Source: Nocardia bovistercoris | GTDB taxonomy: Bacteria > Actinomycetota > Actinomycetes > Mycobacteriales > Mycobacteriaceae | Reading direction: 5' to 3' | DNA: 64,000 nt | Assembly: GCF_015674855.1 (NCBI RefSeq) | Contig: NZ_JADMLG010000007.1 | Coordinates: 62,001 to 126,000, forward strand | Shown: in pieces, positions 25,150 through 33,777 of the stretch | Layout of the letters: the number at the start of each line of letters is the position of its first letter | How positions within the stretch are numbered: position 1 is the first letter of the stretch | Made by a program: the position numbers and the translations under genes | Notes under the pieces: model-generated | What the model was told of the DNA's origin: nothing | Databases searched by the model: none | Seen by the model: the letters and a program-made list of their open reading frames with translations, nothing else

Positions 25150-25254
25150 CCCTACGCCGGCATTACCCGGTCAGGTTCATACGGTCGACGGCCCTGTCCG
25201 CTCCGTGGAGCTAGCCGTCCTCTCAGCCCGCTGGTGCGAGCCCCCGTGCCGGTA
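25150..25254 (-). promoter_or_regulatory. TPP riboswitch (THI element) controlling thiC
   Basis: On the minus strand the conserved THI-box parts appear in order: GGGGGCTCGC, GCGGGCTGAGAGG (the CUGAGA core), and later GAACCTGACCGGGTAATGCC. The closing P1 helix pairs CCGGCA (complement of 25247-25252) with TGCCGG (complement of 25157-25162). The 3' strand ends 5-10 bases before the AGGGAGG ribosome site of thiC, so binding of thiamine pyrophosphate most likely acts by sequestering the ribosome site. Confidence 0.96.
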
Positions 25255-25434
25255 TGAATTTGTCCCGACCGACCATACCTGGCGCCGGAAGCTGCCCCGG
25301 TCAGAACCCGTCGCGGGCCGCCGGACCGGTCGGAAGGTCCGATTTCCGCGCATCTGGAGGGCGGCGTGTCCGGGGCGACAGTGGTCTGCGTGGGCACGGG
25401 GTGCCTCGGCGCGGCCGCGATCGATGTCGGTCAG

Positions 25435-25475
25435 CGTGCGCGTCCCAATCGTGCGCGTCGCCAACCGTGCGCGTC
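25435..25475. repeat. Three short direct repeats CGTGCGCGTC
   Basis: CGTGCGCGTC occurs at 25435-25444, 25450-25459 and 25466-25475, with a diverged fourth copy (TGTGCGTC) a little later. The spacing is 15-16 bases. They lie between the fah stop and the thiC leader. A slippage remnant is as likely as a binding-site array. Confidence 0.4.
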
Positions 25476-25497
25476 GGCGGGCGATGTGCGTCGGCGG

Positions 25498-26673
25498 TCA
25501 GTGTCCGATAGCGGGCAGGATTCGGCCGCGCACCTCGCCGAGGCCGATGCGGCTGCCGGATACGCCGGGGGCATCGGCGGTGATCACCACTTCGTCGCCG
25601 TCTTCGAGGAAGGTTCGCCGTGCGCCGCCTATCTCGACTGGTTCGTCTCCACCCCAACATAATTCGATGAATGAGCCGCGCTGCTCGCGGTGCGGCCCGG
25701 AGACGGTGCCGGAGGCGTACAGGTCGCCGGTCCGGGTGGCGGCGCCGTTCACGCTGAGGTGGGCGAGCATCTGCGCGGGCGACCAGTACATGCGCGCGTA
25801 GGGCGGATGGGAGACGGCGCTCCCGTTCCACTCGATCGTGAGGTCGATGTCCAGACCCCAGTCCTCGGTTTCGCACAGGTAGGGCAGTGGTCGCGGGTGC
25901 TGCTCCGGCAGGGGGACGCGTGCGGCCTCCAGTGCGGCGAGCGGTGTGATCCAGGCCGATATCGAGGTCGCGAAGGATTTGCCCTGGAACGGTCCGAGTG
26001 GCTGGTATTCCCACGCCTGGACGTCGCGAGCCGACCAGTCGTCGACCAGGACGACGCCGAAGACGTGCTCGGCGAACGCGCCGGTGTGTATTCGTGTGCC
26101 GAGCGGGGAACCCACGCCGACCACGAAACCGAGTTCGGCTTCGATGTCGAGGCGCCGTGTCGGGCCGAAAGCCGTTACGCCGGAATCGGTTCGGTGTTGG
26201 CCGCAAGGTCGGTGGATCGCGGTACCCGACACCACGACGGTGCCGGACCGGCCGTGGTAGCCGACGGGGAGATGCCGCCAATTCGGCAGCAGTGGTTCGG
26301 AATTCGGACGAAGCAACCGCCCGAGGTTGGTGGCGTGGTCGATGCTCGCGTAGAAATCGACATAGTCACCGACCTGGATCGGCAGCAGTTGGTCCACCTC
26401 GGTGAGCAGGTGAACGGCGGCATCGGGGATCAGGCCGTCCACCAGATCGCGTAGGCGGTGGCGTATTTCGTGCCAGCGCCGCGGGCCGCGCGCGAGGAAC
26501 TTGTTCAGCGTCGGCGCCGCGAAATCGGGGTCGTCGAATACCGACGACAGGTCGATCGCGTAGTCGCCGAGGCGAACGCACACCCGAGGGCCGCCGTCGC
26601 GCGGCGCGCACACGCCGTAGGGCAGGTTATCGGGACCGAATGGCGAATCCGGCGCGGTCTCGATGCGGGCCAT
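25498..26673 (-). CDS. fahA: Fumarylacetoacetase
   Basis: A 391-aa enzyme that cleaves fumarylacetoacetate to fumarate and acetoacetate, the last step of the homogentisate route of tyrosine and phenylalanine breakdown. An SH3-like N-terminal domain is followed by the catalytic domain. Metal and catalytic residues are recognisable: DYVDFYASIDHATNLG (D106, H113), YHGRSG (Y139), LDIEAELGFVVG (the two Glu ligands), DDWSARDVQAWEYQPLGPF, and KSFATS. It is slightly shorter than animal enzymes (~420). Its ATG overlaps the hmgA stop by one base, so the two are an operon. Confidence 0.95.
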   Translation of the reverse strand: MARIETAPDSPFGPDNLPYGVCAPRDGGPRVCVRLGDYAIDLSSVFDDPDFAAPTLNKFLARGPRRWHEIRHRLRDLVDGLIPDAAVHLLTEVDQLLPIQVGDYVDFYASIDHATNLGRLLRPNSEPLLPNWRHLPVGYHGRSGTVVVSGTAIHRPCGQHRTDSGVTAFGPTRRLDIEAELGFVVGVGSPLGTRIHTGAFAEHVFGVVLVDDWSARDVQAWEYQPLGPFQGKSFATSISAWITPLAALEAARVPLPEQHPRPLPYLCETEDWGLDIDLTIEWNGSAVSHPPYARMYWSPAQMLAHLSVNGAATRTGDLYASGTVSGPHREQRGSFIELCWGGDEPVEIGGARRTFLEDGDEVVITADAPGVSGSRIGLGEVRGRILPAIGH

Positions 26674-27869
26674 CAGCGCGGCCCTCGGCCCGACCAACTC
26701 CACGCATAGTTCGGATCCTCGCAGGCCAGTGCTCCTTCGCCGAGTCCGAGGGGATGGAAGGTGTCGACCATGACCGCGAGTTCGTCGAAGAAGTCGACGC
26801 CGATTCCGGCCTCGTAGGCTCCCGGCTGCGGACCGTGCGCGTAGCCGCCGGGATGCACCGACACCGAGCCCGGCCCGATTCCCGCCCCTCTGCGTGCCGC
26901 GTAGTCGCCGCCGCAGTAGAACATGACCTCGTCGGAGTCGACATTGGAGTGGTAGTACGGCACCGGTATGGACAGCGGGTGATAGTCCACCTTGCGCGGC
27001 ACGAAATCGCAGACCACGAAGCCTGCGCCCGCGAATGCCTGGTGCACGGTCGGCGGCTGGTGCACGCGTCCGGTGATCGGTTCGAAGTCGTGGATGGAGA
27101 ACGTGTACGGGTACAGGCAGCCGTCCCAGCCGACCACGTCGAACGGATGCGTCGCGTAGCACAGCCGGGTACCGACTATTCCGCTGCGCACGCGGTGTTT
27201 CACCAGCACCTCCACATCCTCGCCCGCGACGAGTGCGGTCTCGGTCGGGCCGTGTAGGTCGCGTTCACAGTAGGGTGCGTTCTCGAGGAGCTGCCCGAAC
27301 CGCGACAGGTACCGCTTCGGCGGCGTGATGTGTCCCGACGCTTCGATCACGTAGGCGCGCAATGGTTCCTGGCCTTCGGGCACCCAGCGGTGGGTGGTCG
27401 CGCGCGGGATGAGCGCGTGGTCGCCGCAGGTGACGGGTAGCGTGCCGAATACCGTTTCCAGCAGTGCCGCACCGGATTCGACGTAGACCAGCTCGTCGCC
27501 GATGGCGTCGCGGTACAGCGGTGAGGTCGCCGCGGCGACCACGTAGGAGATGCGCACGTCGGCATTGCCGAGTAGCAGGCGTCTGCCGGTCACGGCATCG
27601 GTGTGCGCGTGGCTGTCATCGGGAAACAGTTCGTGCGGGCGCAGATGTCGATGCCGCAGTGGATGATTCGGTGCGGTGGTCGGGTCGGGGAGTGCCCAGG
27701 TCGTCGAATCGACGATGGCGGGCGGCAGGCCGAGGTGGTACAGCAGGGCGGAGTCGCCGGAGAATCCCTCCTCGCCCATCAGCTCCTCGCGGTACAGCTT
27801 GCCGTGCTCGTCGCGATGCTGGGTGTGCCGTTTGGGCGGCACCGAACCCACCTGCCGATAGAACGCCAT
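26673..27869 (-). CDS. hmgA: Homogentisate 1,2-dioxygenase
   Basis: A 398-aa non-haem iron dioxygenase that opens homogentisate to maleylacetoacetate. The iron ligands fit H307 and E314 in YYHSNVDSDEVMFY and H345 in GGYAHGPQPG. The catalytic-His region reads RVHQPPTVHQAF (~269-280). It is shorter than the ~430-440-aa animal and Pseudomonas forms, as is usual in actinobacteria. The ATG at 27869 has GGGAGG at a good distance; a GTG directly before it is the alternative. Maleylacetoacetate isomerase is not in the window; a glutathione-independent or mycothiol-dependent isomerase would be needed elsewhere. Confidence 0.95.
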   Translation of the reverse strand: MAFYRQVGSVPPKRHTQHRDEHGKLYREELMGEEGFSGDSALLYHLGLPPAIVDSTTWALPDPTTAPNHPLRHRHLRPHELFPDDSHAHTDAVTGRRLLLGNADVRISYVVAAATSPLYRDAIGDELVYVESGAALLETVFGTLPVTCGDHALIPRATTHRWVPEGQEPLRAYVIEASGHITPPKRYLSRFGQLLENAPYCERDLHGPTETALVAGEDVEVLVKHRVRSGIVGTRLCYATHPFDVVGWDGCLYPYTFSIHDFEPITGRVHQPPTVHQAFAGAGFVVCDFVPRKVDYHPLSIPVPYYHSNVDSDEVMFYCGGDYAARRGAGIGPGSVSVHPGGYAHGPQPGAYEAGIGVDFFDELAVMVDTFHPLGLGEGALACEDPNYAWSWSGRGPR

Positions 27870-27907
27870 CACCGCACCTCCCGCGGGTCGGATTGCTCAC
27901 CTCCATA

Positions 27908-27927
27908 ATAGTGACCTGCATCACTAT
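27908..27927. promoter_or_regulatory. Inverted-repeat operator before hmgA
   Basis: ATAGTGA (27908-27914) and TCACTAT (27921-27927) are exact complements around six bases. The site is 38 bases upstream of the hmgA start in the 130-base gap behind the TetR gene. It is AT-rich against the local background. It is the obvious site for the adjacent TetR protein to repress hmgA-fah. Confidence 0.65.
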
Positions 27928-28002
27928 CGTCGGAAGATATTGCGGCATTCTCCAGATTTGCCCGCTGATCGACGGTCAATCTCCTATCAGGCCGGAGATT
28001 TA

Positions 28003-28629
28003 TTAGGCTTCGCGCAGTGCTCGGAAGACCGCCGAACCGACGAACGCGCCGAGATCGTGCACGTTCCACGTGCCGTCGCCGTCCAACAGGGTGCGCACCG
28101 CGCCCTCGCCCGCCGACACCCACAACTCCACCAGCACCGGTAGTTTGCGCTCGATGTCCTCGGTGCCCCAGGCGCGCAGCGTCGGACGCAGCAGCTCCGT
28201 GCAGCGCTGTACCGCGAGCGCGCGCCCGCGACCGAACGAATTCGCCACGGCCGGATCGGGATTGCCGTGCAACAACCGCCAGGCGTCCGGTCGGGTGCCC
28301 GCGATCTCGAGCAGCTTGCGGAAACCCTCGACGAAAACGGTCTCGCCCGCGTCCACCGTCCTCGGCGGGGTCGCCTCGAGCAGGCCGCTGATCAGATGGC
28401 CTTCCTCGCGCCGGATGAGTTCGCCGATCAACTCGACCCGGTCGGCGAAACACGCGTACACCACGGGGCGCGTCACGTTCATGCGCTCGGCGACGGCCGC
28501 GATGGTGACCGCGGCGATGCCGTCGCGCACCGCGATGGCGAGCGCGGTGTCGAGCACCTGTGGCCTGCGGCGCTCGGGTCCGAGATGCTGTGCCCGCACC
28601 CGAGTCCGCGTGACCTGCTCGATGCCCAT
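28003..28629 (-). CDS. TetR family regulator upstream of hmgA-fah
   Basis: A 208-aa TetR protein. The N-terminal helix-turn-helix spans about residues 22-68 (RPQVLDTALAIAVRDGIAAVT, then VAERMNVTRPVVYACFADRVELI), with a helical ligand domain after it. It is encoded directly before hmgA on the same strand, with an inverted-repeat operator between the two. A homogentisate- or aromatic-responsive repressor is likely from context, although known homogentisate regulators in other bacteria are often IclR or TetR types, so the ligand remains inference. Confidence 0.82.
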   Translation of the reverse strand: MGIEQVTRTRVRAQHLGPERRRPQVLDTALAIAVRDGIAAVTIAAVAERMNVTRPVVYACFADRVELIGELIRREEGHLISGLLEATPPRTVDAGETVFVEGFRKLLEIAGTRPDAWRLLHGNPDPAVANSFGRGRALAVQRCTELLRPTLRAWGTEDIERKLPVLVELWVSAGEGAVRTLLDGDGTWNVHDLGAFVGSAVFRALREA

Positions 28630-28774
28630 GACGTCAAGATATCAGCGATACTCGGCCCCCGAGCCCGATTACCGCAGGTCGGATGGCATCGCCGGGTAAT
28701 CGGTCGGCAAACCGCAATGGCACGATCTCATTGCGATCCGGCGAGGATACGACGCGGGGATTAGGTTGTGAGGC

Positions 28775-29884
28775 ATGCAATCCGAGTTGCCTGCGCCGGA
28801 TGTCCTGTGGGGGCGCACTCTTGTGGTCCAGGTCGTCCAGGATCCCGACGGCTCCGGGCAGCTCGGCGAGTTGACCGGCGGCCGTGTGACATTCGATATG
28901 GGATACCAGGACAACTGGTTCACCCTGGTCCGCTACCGCGGCGGCAAGGCCGTGGTGTTCGGACGCGGCCGCGACGAAACCTATATCGCCCCCGAACATC
29001 CGCAGGACCTGCTCGCGGGCGCGCCGCCGTGGGTGCCCGCCGACGAGCTCACCGCGCCCGCGCTACGCGAGGAAATCGACTTCGTGCGCTGGTGGGACGG
29101 CCGCTGGGGGCACGCCGACCGACTCGAATCGCTGCGCGTCGACTACGAGACCGCCGTCGCCCTCTACCCGCTGCTCGAATCCGAGCAACTGGTCGCGGTT
29201 TTCACCGAATCGCTGCCCGGCGTCACCCACGAGGAAGTCGCCGCGCTGTTCACCGCCGCCGAATCCGGCACGGTCAAAGCCGAACTGCTCGCCGGACTCG
29301 ACGCCGAACTGTCCGACGCCGTGATCGGCTATCTCACTCGCGGCGGGGTCATGGCCGACGCCGAAGCCGTCTTCGACCCGCTGCCCGCACCCGCGACCGG
29401 TCCGCGCCCGCGCCGCCGCATCACCTCGGCGCGGCATCGTCGCCAACTGGTCGACGCGATGATCGAGGCGTCCGAAATGACGCGCAACGCCCCGCCGGAC
29501 ACCCCCGAACTCACCGACCTGCTGGCCAGAATCGAACTGCTGCACCACGATTTCGGGCACGTCGACTTCGCGTTCCGCGTCGGGCGCGGCATCGGTGTCG
29601 GCGCGCCGCGCAACCTGCGCCGGATACCGAGCGGACTGCGGCGGCTGCGCGATATCGAAGCGGGAGAGTCCGGCCGCTGGCTGTTCATCCGTTTCCTGGT
29701 GACCGACAGGCACATCCGGGTCGAACGCGCCTACGACCACTGGCCGAGCTGGTACCCGCGCAACCCCTACGACAACGACCCCGACCGCCGCGACCTACTG
29801 GACGAACTCACGCACCGAGCGCCGAGCGCGCGTCCGCCGTGGGCCGAGATCGCCGCCGACGAATACGCCTACGCGTTCGACTGA
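28775..29884 (+). CDS. Hypothetical protein, 369 aa, with W/P/N-rich C-terminus
   Basis: The family is not recognised. The N-terminal ~80 residues contain NWFTLVRYRGGKAVVFGRGRD. The middle (90-215) is acidic and helical, with a EFAV-like FTESLPGVTHEEVAALFTAAE segment. The C-terminal ~90 residues carry aromatic and Asp-rich stretches (HIRVERAYDHWPSWYPRNP, then AEIAADEYAYAFD) of the kind seen in actinobacterial toxin-immunity and TNT-related accessory proteins; that likeness is only impressionistic. No signal peptide or membrane segment is seen. TAGGTT stands 7 bases before the ATG, so it may be leaderless, although GTGAGG could also serve as a ribosome site. Confidence 0.7.
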   Translation: MQSELPAPDVLWGRTLVVQVVQDPDGSGQLGELTGGRVTFDMGYQDNWFTLVRYRGGKAVVFGRGRDETYIAPEHPQDLLAGAPPWVPADELTAPALREEIDFVRWWDGRWGHADRLESLRVDYETAVALYPLLESEQLVAVFTESLPGVTHEEVAALFTAAESGTVKAELLAGLDAELSDAVIGYLTRGGVMADAEAVFDPLPAPATGPRPRRRITSARHRRQLVDAMIEASEMTRNAPPDTPELTDLLARIELLHHDFGHVDFAFRVGRGIGVGAPRNLRRIPSGLRRLRDIEAGESGRWLFIRFLVTDRHIRVERAYDHWPSWYPRNPYDNDPDRRDLLDELTHRAPSARPPWAEIAADEYAYAFD

Positions 29885-29908
29885 ACGTCGACCGGCCCGC
29901 GCGTTCGG

Positions 29909-30724
29909 TCAGTCGGTGAATTCGGCGATGACCGGTGCGTGATCGCTCGCGCCCTTGCCTTTGCGCTCCTCGCGGTCGACCGTCGAATCCACCGCGCGGC
30001 CCGCCAATTCCGGTGTGGCCAGCACGAAGTCGATGCGCATGCCCTCCTTGCGGGGGAAACGCAGCTGTGTGTAGTCCCAGTAGGTGTAGACGCCGGGGCC
30101 GGGCGCGAACGGTCGCATGACGTCGGCGAAACCGGATGTGAGCATGGCTTCGAAGGCGTCGCGTTCGGGCTGGGAGGTGTGGGTTTTGCCTTCGAAGAAC
30201 TCCGGCGACCACACGTCGTCGTCGGTGGGCGCGATATTCCAGTCGCCGACCAGCGCGATGCGCGCGGCCGGATCGGCGGCCAGCCATCCCGCCCCGGTTT
30301 CGCGCAGCGCCGCGAGCCAGGCCAGTTTGTAGGTGTAGTGCGGATCGTCGAGCGCCCGCCCGTTGGGCACGTACAGACTCCACACCCGCACACCGCCGCA
30401 GGTCGCGCCGAGCGCCCGCGATTCGACCACCGGCGTGCTGATCAGCGACTCGCCCGCGTCCTTGTCGAATCCCGGCTGCCCGGGAAAGGCCTGCTCCACC
30501 TCGGTCAACCCGACGCGGGACGCGATGGCAACGCCGTTCCACTGGTTCACCCCGAGATGGGCCACCTCGTAGCCGAGTTCGTCGAACCGCTCGTAAGGGA
30601 ACTGGTCGTCACGGCATTTGGTCTCCTGCATGGCCAGCACATCGATGTCCTGGCGGTCCAGGAATCCCGCCACCCGATCGATACGGGAGCGGATCGAATT
30701 GACATTCCAGGTCGCCAAGCGCAC
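29909..30724 (-). CDS. xthA: Exodeoxyribonuclease III
   Basis: A 271-aa AP endonuclease / 3'-5' exonuclease of the ExoIII family for base-excision repair. Motifs in order: LATWNVNSIRSR, the metal-binding Glu in LAMQETKCRDDQFP, YVPNGR, GDWNIAPTDDDVW, and the C-terminal RIDFVLAT and ASDHAPVIAEF. The GTG at 30724 was chosen because GGAAGG precedes it by 6 bases and the protein then starts at the conserved RLATWN; longer frames run into the tandem repeats. Its neighbour GNAT and def genes match the conserved mycobacterial order. Confidence 0.93.
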   Translation of the reverse strand: MRLATWNVNSIRSRIDRVAGFLDRQDIDVLAMQETKCRDDQFPYERFDELGYEVAHLGVNQWNGVAIASRVGLTEVEQAFPGQPGFDKDAGESLISTPVVESRALGATCGGVRVWSLYVPNGRALDDPHYTYKLAWLAALRETGAGWLAADPAARIALVGDWNIAPTDDDVWSPEFFEGKTHTSQPERDAFEAMLTSGFADVMRPFAPGPGVYTYWDYTQLRFPRKEGMRIDFVLATPELAGRAVDSTVDREERKGKGASDHAPVIAEFTD

Positions 30725-30890
30725 GACATGCCTTCCTTCGTCATCGGCCGATATCTCCGTTCTACGCCAAGCCCGCCCGCCCACTCCGCGCGGTATCGAT
30801 AGCCACGCTCGCTCGCCGAGTGGCGTCGCGCTCATCGAGATGCCTGCGCCCTGCTCAACGTGGTGGGAGCCCGCGGTGCTTGCCGTGCAG

Positions 30891-31013
30891 TTTCGTGGCG
30901 TTCGACGCCGTGCAGTTCGTGGCGTTCGACGCCGTGCAGTTCGTGGCGTTCGACGCCGTGCAGTTTCGTGGCGTTCGACGCCGTGCCGTTTCGTGGCGTT
31001 CGACGCCGTGCCG
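30891..31013. repeat. Tandem repeat, five copies of a 24/25-bp unit
   Basis: Units are at 30891-30915, 30916-30939, 30940-30963, 30964-30988 and 30989-31013, with a partial copy before them. They differ only by one extra T at the start and a final CAG or CCG. Each unit contains GGCGT-TCG-ACGCC, a 5-base stem with a 3-base loop. The array sits in the 313-base gap between xthA and the GNAT gene and resembles a MIRU/VNTR locus. Because 24- and 25-base units are mixed, no frame stays open in a meaningful way; the rest of the gap holds nothing recognised. Confidence 0.93.
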
Positions 31014-31037
31014 TTCAGCGTGCGCACCGCGCGGGGT

Positions 31038-32033
31038 TCAGCGCGGGGGTTCGGCGTAGCGGTAGCGGTGGTGGTCGACGAATCCGAGGTCGCGGTAGAG
31101 GGCGAGCGCGGCCTCGTTGTCGGCTTCGACCTGCACGTAGGAGTGGGTCGCGCCGCGGTCGCGGCCCCAGCGGATCAGTTCGGCGCACACCAGCGCGCCC
31201 AGTCCGTGGCGGCGGTGTTCGCTGGCGACGGCGATACAGCTCAGCCCGATCCAGCGGCGCCCGTCCGGGGCGGTGGTGAGCGCGCCGCGCCCGACCGCGA
31301 TGGGCGTCGGCACGCCGAGTGCGGCGAATCCGAGGTCGCCCTCGTGGACGGCGGTCAGCACCTCGGGCACCGGAGGCAGGTCGATGCGGGTCTGTTCGGC
31401 CTCGCCGCGTCGGTGGTAGAGATCGAGCCATGCGGCGTCGGGAGCGGGATGCACGCGCACCATCGGCGGGCCCTGCGGCAGGAAGAAGTTCTCGATATCG
31501 ATGCCGAGGACGACGGTTTCCTTGCGCACCTGCCAGCCCACCGGCACCGAGGCCAGCCGATCCGGCAGCGCGAGCAGCACCGGCAGACTCCGCACCGCGT
31601 ACCACTCGGCGATATATTGCATGGTCTGCGCGCCGCTGGCGCCGCGCGCGGTGGTCGTCTCCGGATCGCCGAGCGGCACAGCGGAATTCGCGCGATCGGT
31701 GAAACCGTATCCGGCGCGCACCAGCCAGCCGTCGATCCAGGCGTGTTCGATGCCGGGCCACCCGAACGCCGCGGCCGCCTCCAATGCCCTGATCTCGCCG
31801 ACCCGAATCGGCCTCGGCCCCAACGCTTTCATGGCGACGACCCGGTCGGGCTCGGCCGAGACCACGGTGCCGTCGCCACCGCGCACGGTGGGCGGATCGA
31901 GGGAGACCAGTTCGCCGATCACATCGGTCAGCGGCGGCTCGTGGCCATCGGGCAGCCGGTACCGCATGACGACCCGCTTGCCGAGCGGGATGTCGCCCGC
32001 GGTGTGCACCGGATCACTCGAATCAGTCGTCAT
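31038..32033 (-). CDS. GNAT family N-acetyltransferase (Rv0428c-like)
   Basis: A 331-aa acetyltransferase. The N-terminal half has a small beta-rich region (PLGKRVVMRYRLPDG) and ALGPRP...EHAWIDGWLVRAGYGFTDRANSA, typical of the Rv0428c-type GNATs. The C-terminal GNAT domain (~225-331) has LSCIAVASEHRRHGLGALVC, the acetyl-CoA-binding Q/RxxGxG/A region, and VQVEADNEAALALYRDLGF. The gene overlaps def by 11 bases and is downstream of it. The acceptor is not known; a link to N-terminal protein processing would be consistent with the def pairing but is only inference. Confidence 0.85.
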   Translation of the reverse strand: MTTDSSDPVHTAGDIPLGKRVVMRYRLPDGHEPPLTDVIGELVSLDPPTVRGGDGTVVSAEPDRVVAMKALGPRPIRVGEIRALEAAAAFGWPGIEHAWIDGWLVRAGYGFTDRANSAVPLGDPETTTARGASGAQTMQYIAEWYAVRSLPVLLALPDRLASVPVGWQVRKETVVLGIDIENFFLPQGPPMVRVHPAPDAAWLDLYHRRGEAEQTRIDLPPVPEVLTAVHEGDLGFAALGVPTPIAVGRGALTTAPDGRRWIGLSCIAVASEHRRHGLGALVCAELIRWGRDRGATHSYVQVEADNEAALALYRDLGFVDHHRYRYAEPPR

Positions 32034-32613
32034 GGCCGAACGGGTCGGGGACGGCGCCGGGCAGCCAGCTCAGGCCGGGCACGCCCCAGCCGTTGCGTTT
32101 GATGGCCTTCTTCGCCGCGCGCGCGTTGCGCCCGATCAGGACGTCCACATACAGGAAGCCGTCGAGATGGCCGACCTCGTGCTGCAGCATCCTGGCGAAG
32201 AAACCCTTGCCCTCGATGTCGACCGGCTCGCCGTGCTCGTCGACGCCGGTGACCCGCGCCCACTCGGCCCTGCCGGTGGGGAACTGTTCGCCGGGCACCG
32301 AAAGGCAGCCCTCGTCGTCATCGTCGGGGTCGGGCATGGTCTCCGGTAGCGCCGAGGTCTCGAGCACCGGATTGATCACCGCCCCGCGGCGCCTGGCGGC
32401 CTTCCCGTCGGCGCCGACGTCGGGGCAGTCGTAGACGAACAGCCGCAGCGGCACCCCGACCTGGTTGGCGGCCAGGCCGACACCGTGCGCGGCGTCCAGC
32501 GTCTCGTACATGTTCGCGATGAGTTCGGCCAATTCCTCCGGGGTCTGACTGACCTGCTGCGTCGGGTTGTGCAGTACCGGGTCACCGACGATCACGATGG
32601 GGAGGATTGCCAT
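32023..32613 (-). CDS. def: Peptide deformylase
   Basis: A 196-aa iron/zinc metallopeptidase that removes the formyl group from new proteins. The three motifs are present: GVGLAANQVG (44-53), EGCLSVPG with C103, and QHEVGHLDG giving H145, E146 and H149. An acidic insert DPDDDD precedes motif II, as in mycobacterial Def. The ATG at 32613 was chosen because the protein then begins at the family start MAILPIVIVGDPVLH, and GGGGAGGATTGCC stands before it. It diverges from the DUF3263 gene. Confidence 0.95.
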   Translation of the reverse strand: MAILPIVIVGDPVLHNPTQQVSQTPEELAELIANMYETLDAAHGVGLAANQVGVPLRLFVYDCPDVGADGKAARRRGAVINPVLETSALPETMPDPDDDDEGCLSVPGEQFPTGRAEWARVTGVDEHGEPVDIEGKGFFARMLQHEVGHLDGFLYVDVLIGRNARAAKKAIKRNGWGVPGLSWLPGAVPDPFGHDD

Positions 32614-32783
32614 GGGCGGTAAGCCTACTGGGTGCCCTCCGGCCCGCCACCGGGTGCCGAGCCGTCGTGGCCGGTCACCGAACACGCCGGGACGAAGGCG
32701 GAGGCCCCTTCGGGACGCGTGGTTCAATGATGCGCGACGTACAGGCATATTTTCCCCAGGTGGTCACTCGGCGAGGGAGCGGG

Positions 32784-33146
32784 ATGGACGGCGCAGCGGC
32801 ACGCGATCTTGCGACGGAAGGGAATATCCCCGACGACCGGGACGACGCTCCCGCGAGCGAGGATTCGCGCCCGGACGCCCCCGCCCCGGCCGATTCCGGT
32901 CTGAGTGCTCGCGAACAGGAGATCCTGGCCTTCGAGCGGCAGTGGTGGAAGTACGCGGGCGCCAAGGAAGAAGCCATCAGGGTGCAGTTCGGTCTTTCGC
33001 CGACCCGCTACTACCAGGTGCTGAACGCGGTGGTCGACAGGGCCGAAGCGCTCGCCGTCGACCCGATGCTGGTCAAGCGGCTGCGCAGACTCAGGGCGAG
33101 CAGGCAGAAGGCGCGCTCGGCCCGGCGTCTCGGATTCCAGGTATGA
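32784..33146 (+). CDS. DUF3263 protein (Rv0430-like)
   Basis: A 120-aa basic protein. The C-terminal ~75 residues are the DUF3263 domain: LSAREQEILAFERQWWKY, KEEAIRVQFGLSPTRYYQVL, then a basic tail ending RQKARSARRLGFQV. The domain looks like a small helix-turn-helix. The ATG at 32784 with AGGGAG before it gives the MDGA start seen in mycobacterial homologues; a longer frame from 32727 exists. The function is not known. It is followed by the LytR_C and sodC genes in the same order as in mycobacteria. Confidence 0.88.
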   Translation: MDGAAARDLATEGNIPDDRDDAPASEDSRPDAPAPADSGLSAREQEILAFERQWWKYAGAKEEAIRVQFGLSPTRYYQVLNAVVDRAEALAVDPMLVKRLRRLRASRQKARSARRLGFQV

Positions 33147-33204
33147 CCCGAATTCCCGACGCGACACGGGCGGTTCGGCCCGCTCTGCGACTAGGGTCGA
33201 GGCC

Positions 33205-33777
33205 GTGAGTAACTCCGATCCCACCTCCGGCGGACCGCCACTGCGGGCGCTGGCAATGGTGTTGATCGCGCTGGCCATCGTCTTCGCGGGCCTCGGCGCG
33301 ATGTCGCTGTCGAGTTCCGACGACGACACCGAGACGGTCGCGACCGCGTCGAGCAGCACGACGACGGCCGCCGCGCCGACCACGACGGTCGCGCGGACGA
33401 GTACCGACACGGCCGCCGCCGCCACCACCGAGCCGGTCACCGCGACGACAGCGAGCACGACCACCGTCGCGCCCGCGCCGCCGCCCCCGCCCGCCGTCGA
33501 CCGCGCGGTGCCGGTCCGCGTCCTCAACAACAGCCTGGTGCCCGGGCTCGCCGCGCGCACCGCGACCCAGTTGCAGACCGACGGCTGGGCCAACGTCACC
33601 TCCGGCAACTACTCGGGCGGCACCGTCGCGAAAACCACCGTGTACTACGGGGATTCACCGGGCGAACGGGAGGCGGCGCAGGCCATCGCGCAGGAGCTCG
33701 GCGCGACGGCCGAACCCAAGACCGGCGGCCCCGGCGACACCGTCACCGGCGTCATCGTCATCCTGACCGGTGGCTGA
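33205..33777 (+). CDS. LytR_C-domain envelope protein (Rv0431-like)
   Basis: A 190-aa protein with one N-terminal membrane segment (ALAMVLIALAIVFAGLGAMSL, residues ~13-33, signal anchor). A Thr/Ala/Ser-rich spacer to about residue 100 follows, then a LytR C-terminal (LytR_C) domain (VPVRVLNNSLVPGLA, ...GWANVTSGNYSG, TTVYYGD). It is probably outside the membrane, in the wall zone. LytR_C domains accompany LCP wall-polymer ligases, but here the domain stands alone. TAGGGT lies 7 bases before the GTG start, suggesting a leaderless transcript. Confidence 0.85.
   Translation: MSNSDPTSGGPPLRALAMVLIALAIVFAGLGAMSLSSSDDDTETVATASSSTTTAAAPTTTVARTSTDTAAAATTEPVTATTASTTTVAPAPPPPPAVDRAVPVRVLNNSLVPGLAARTATQLQTDGWANVTSGNYSGGTVAKTTVYYGDSPGEREAAQAIAQELGATAEPKTGGPGDTVTGVIVILTGG

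Noticed and set aside
30891..31013. Tandem repeat as a CRISPR array
   Set aside because: Units are directly abutting with no unique spacers, and no cas genes are present.
30725..31059. Protein frames through the tandem repeats, including an N-terminal extension of xthA
   Set aside because: Repeat-derived Arg/Thr-rich or FDAVQFVA repeats with mixed 24/25-base units; ExoIII begins at 30724.
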